A stretch of DNA of 64,000 nt, taken from NCBI GenBank assembly GCA_029561345.1, contig JAKQJC010000001.1, positions 124,001 to 188,000 of the forward strand, in the 5' to 3' direction. Position numbers and translations under genes: made by a program. Positions 62,659 through 64,000 of the stretch are shown here, in pieces. Each line of letters begins with the position of its first letter. The first letter of the stretch is position 1. A model generated the notes under the pieces. The model had not been told where the DNA came from. It worked only from the letters and a program-made list of their open reading frames with translations, and did not search any database. The stretch is from Chloroflexota bacterium (GTDB taxonomy: Bacteria; Chloroflexota; Anaerolineae; Anaerolineales; Anaerolineaceae).

Positions 62659-64000
62659 TGGCAAAAAAAACCAAATCAACCCAACCGAAACCTCGTTCAA
62701 CGCCCCATACTGTTGACAATGATGACATTTTGGAGGTTGTAGGGTTACAGGGTGTGGCAACGGCTTTACAGGTTCAACAATGGTATGGAGCGAAAAAAGA
62801 CTCCGGGATTCGGACGCGCATGACTAACATGTGCAGGGGAAACAATCCCCCGTTAACTAATCGCAATCTGCCTCTCCCCTGGAAGAGTCCTTACAATGTA
62901 CAGTCAGCTTTTTTGTCAGACATTGGAGCGTCAATCCTGAATGAGCGTCATGGCACATCGATAATTGCACCAAGCCCTACAACCCAAATGAAAAACTTTG
63001 TTCATGGATTGGGGCTGGTTGAAATTGCTATCGCCCTGAAAAATATGGGCATACCATTTGACCTGGAACGGCGGGTGGATATTGACGAAGAAGAGGGCGC
63101 GTTCATTCGACCTGATGTTTTATGCCGTGTAAATGGAACCCGGTATCTGATTGAGTTTGAACAGACCCGCAGCGAGCAGGAATTATCTGAACGCCTGCTT
63201 GGTCGGTTACACCGATGGCAGAAGGCATTTACAAGTCCAGGCATGGAGGATGTTTCGACAGATGTAATCGTTCTTTTCGCCCTAAAGAAGCCAGACGACC
63301 ACACACTTTCAAAGTGGTCCGAAGCCTTATATAAGTTAAGCCAGGATTTGCAGAGATTGCCTGCGTTTTCGGTTTGGGCGATGCCAATCAATGATTTTAT
63401 TAAAACCCCAACATTTGATTTACGCCTTTATATGCCCTTGTATCCATCTGATCATCCTGACGCTGATGGGCTGGCTGCTGAACGCGAAAGTTTCTTTTCT
63501 CGTCAATTAGGTGCTATATTGCCGCCTGAGAAAATTCAATCTGCAATGGAATCAACCTACGCATATTGCCATGAGTATCGCGGCAGGCTGTCTCCGCTGC
63601 AATCGTCGCCAGCAGAGCGCAAGCAATTCTTGGATGCTTGTGATGCGTTTTTCAATATGGCTTACTCCGGGCGTGACTTTGATTACCACAACGGTTCTAT
63701 TCCCTGGATTGGCATTGGTATATTGCGCTATTGGATTGAGCAGCCGGTGTTTGCTGATTTTCGAATCAGACTGATTGACGCCCTCGAAAAATTTAAGTCC
63801 AGCTACGGGCGCGGCCTTAACTCGGCTGCTGATACTTTGGAACGTTTGGTATGGGATACTCTTCTGCGGCAATTTGGGATTGGTCGTGATGGCCCACTGT
63901 CGTTCTATGCCCAGATTGGCACAACCGAAAAAGACAAAGATCGTCGCAGCGGCCTGGTCCCTGTATTCACTATCTCGGCTCCCTGGATCGGCGTCCGTGA
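62658..64000 (+). CDS. Unknown large protein, C-terminus outside the window
   Basis: At least 447 residues from ATG 62658 (GGAGGG upstream); the frame is open to the edge. The N-terminus is Lys/Pro-rich (MAKKTKSTQPKPRSTPHTVD). Residues 95-180 contain a segment with PD-(D/E)xK-like spacing: FIRPDVLCRVNGTRYLIEFEQTRS, preceded by IPFDLERRVDID. This resembles replication-relaxation or nuclease-type domains of mobile elements. Its partner is the preceding gene. Function cannot be stated. Confidence 0.5.
   Translation, partial: MAKKTKSTQPKPRSTPHTVDNDDILEVVGLQGVATALQVQQWYGAKKDSGIRTRMTNMCRGNNPPLTNRNLPLPWKSPYNVQSAFLSDIGASILNERHGTSIIAPSPTTQMKNFVHGLGLVEIAIALKNMGIPFDLERRVDIDEEEGAFIRPDVLCRVNGTRYLIEFEQTRSEQELSERLLGRLHRWQKAFTSPGMEDVSTDVIVLFALKKPDDHTLSKWSEALYKLSQDLQRLPAFSVWAMPINDFIKTPTFDLRLYMPLYPSDHPDADGLAAERESFFSRQLGAILPPEKIQSAMESTYAYCHEYRGRLSPLQSSPAERKQFLDACDAFFNMAYSGRDFDYHNGSIPWIGIGILRYWIEQPVFADFRIRLIDALEKFKSSYGRGLNSAADTLERLVWDTLLRQFGIGRDGPLSFYAQIGTTEKDKDRRSGLVPVFTISAPWIGVR

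Larger units (their letters stand above)
48310..64000. mobile_element. Integrative element with large serine integrase, inserted in comM (right end outside window)
   Basis: Starts at the comM junction with an integrase facing the junction, then a repressor, a divergent promoter region and more than 12 kb of closely packed plus-strand genes for recombination, replication and partition. Coding style differs from the chromosome: shorter genes, many overlapping starts, no housekeeping functions. No structural phage gene is seen up to 64000. Phage-plasmid, ICE or satellite element are all open. Confidence 0.85.

Overview
The window looks like a chromosome segment of an anaerobic, fermentative Chloroflexota bacterium, probably class Anaerolineae. 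This is an inference from the gene set and protein style (a roadblock/V4R signalling operon, a BMP-type nucleoside transporter, a split methylmalonyl-CoA mutase, a G5/3D protein beside rsmA), not from a marker-gene match. Base composition is moderately G+C rich. Most chromosomal genes sit in short operons with AGGAGG-like ribosome sites, and several genes start with TTG.

Positions 1-48,300 are ordinary chromosome. From the left: a radical SAM protein cut by the window edge, with a dehydrogenase, a DUF503 protein and a lactate-permease-type transporter, all on the minus strand. Then a plus-strand signalling operon (roadblock protein, V4R sensor, response regulator with degenerate GGDEF domain, polyprenol-phosphate sugar transferase). 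Next come rsmI, methylmalonyl-CoA epimerase and mutase (minus); a cation/proton antiporter with a small P-II-like partner; rplI; a RodZ-like protein; rimO with a GT39-like transferase; argF; a CoA-transferase; and pyk-trmD-MFS. A complete BMP-family nucleoside ABC transporter (binding lipoprotein, two permeases, double ATPase) is followed by an esterase, a GH31 glucosidase, uppP behind a 23-codon leader, a lipoprotein, zinc-ribbon, methyltransferase and MBL-fold genes, plsY, a JAMM peptidase, and a TetR-controlled alpha/beta-hydrolase operon with a clear operator. A tRNA-Phe(GAA), a G5/3D cell-wall protein with rsmA, and an M28 peptidase complete the chromosomal part.

At about 48,300 the chromosomal gene comM (yifB) is broken: only its 3' third is present, and the sequence passes directly into a large serine integrase. 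Everything from there to the right edge (at least 15.7 kb) belongs to an integrated element whose other end lies outside the window. It has an integrase and an XRE repressor on the minus strand, a divergent promoter region, and then one long plus-strand set of early/replication genes: a Rad52-like annealing protein, winged-helix proteins, a CHC2/TOPRIM primase, two initiator-like winged-helix proteins, a DnaB-like ATPase, a LexA-N-terminal-like regulator, ParA, an SSB-like protein and several unknowns. No capsid, terminase or portal gene is visible, so it may be a phage-plasmid, an ICE or another replicating integrative element.

The most unusual part is between parA and a ribbon-helix-helix (RHH) gene. 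It is a roughly 0.8-kb non-coding array of seven imperfect hairpins (about 55 nt each, 109-137 bp apart) separated by G-rich spacers, followed just after the RHH gene by five copies of a 12-bp site (TAGGGCGGCCTA type). ParA, the RHH protein and these two repeat sets could form an uncharacterised partition or replication-control locus.
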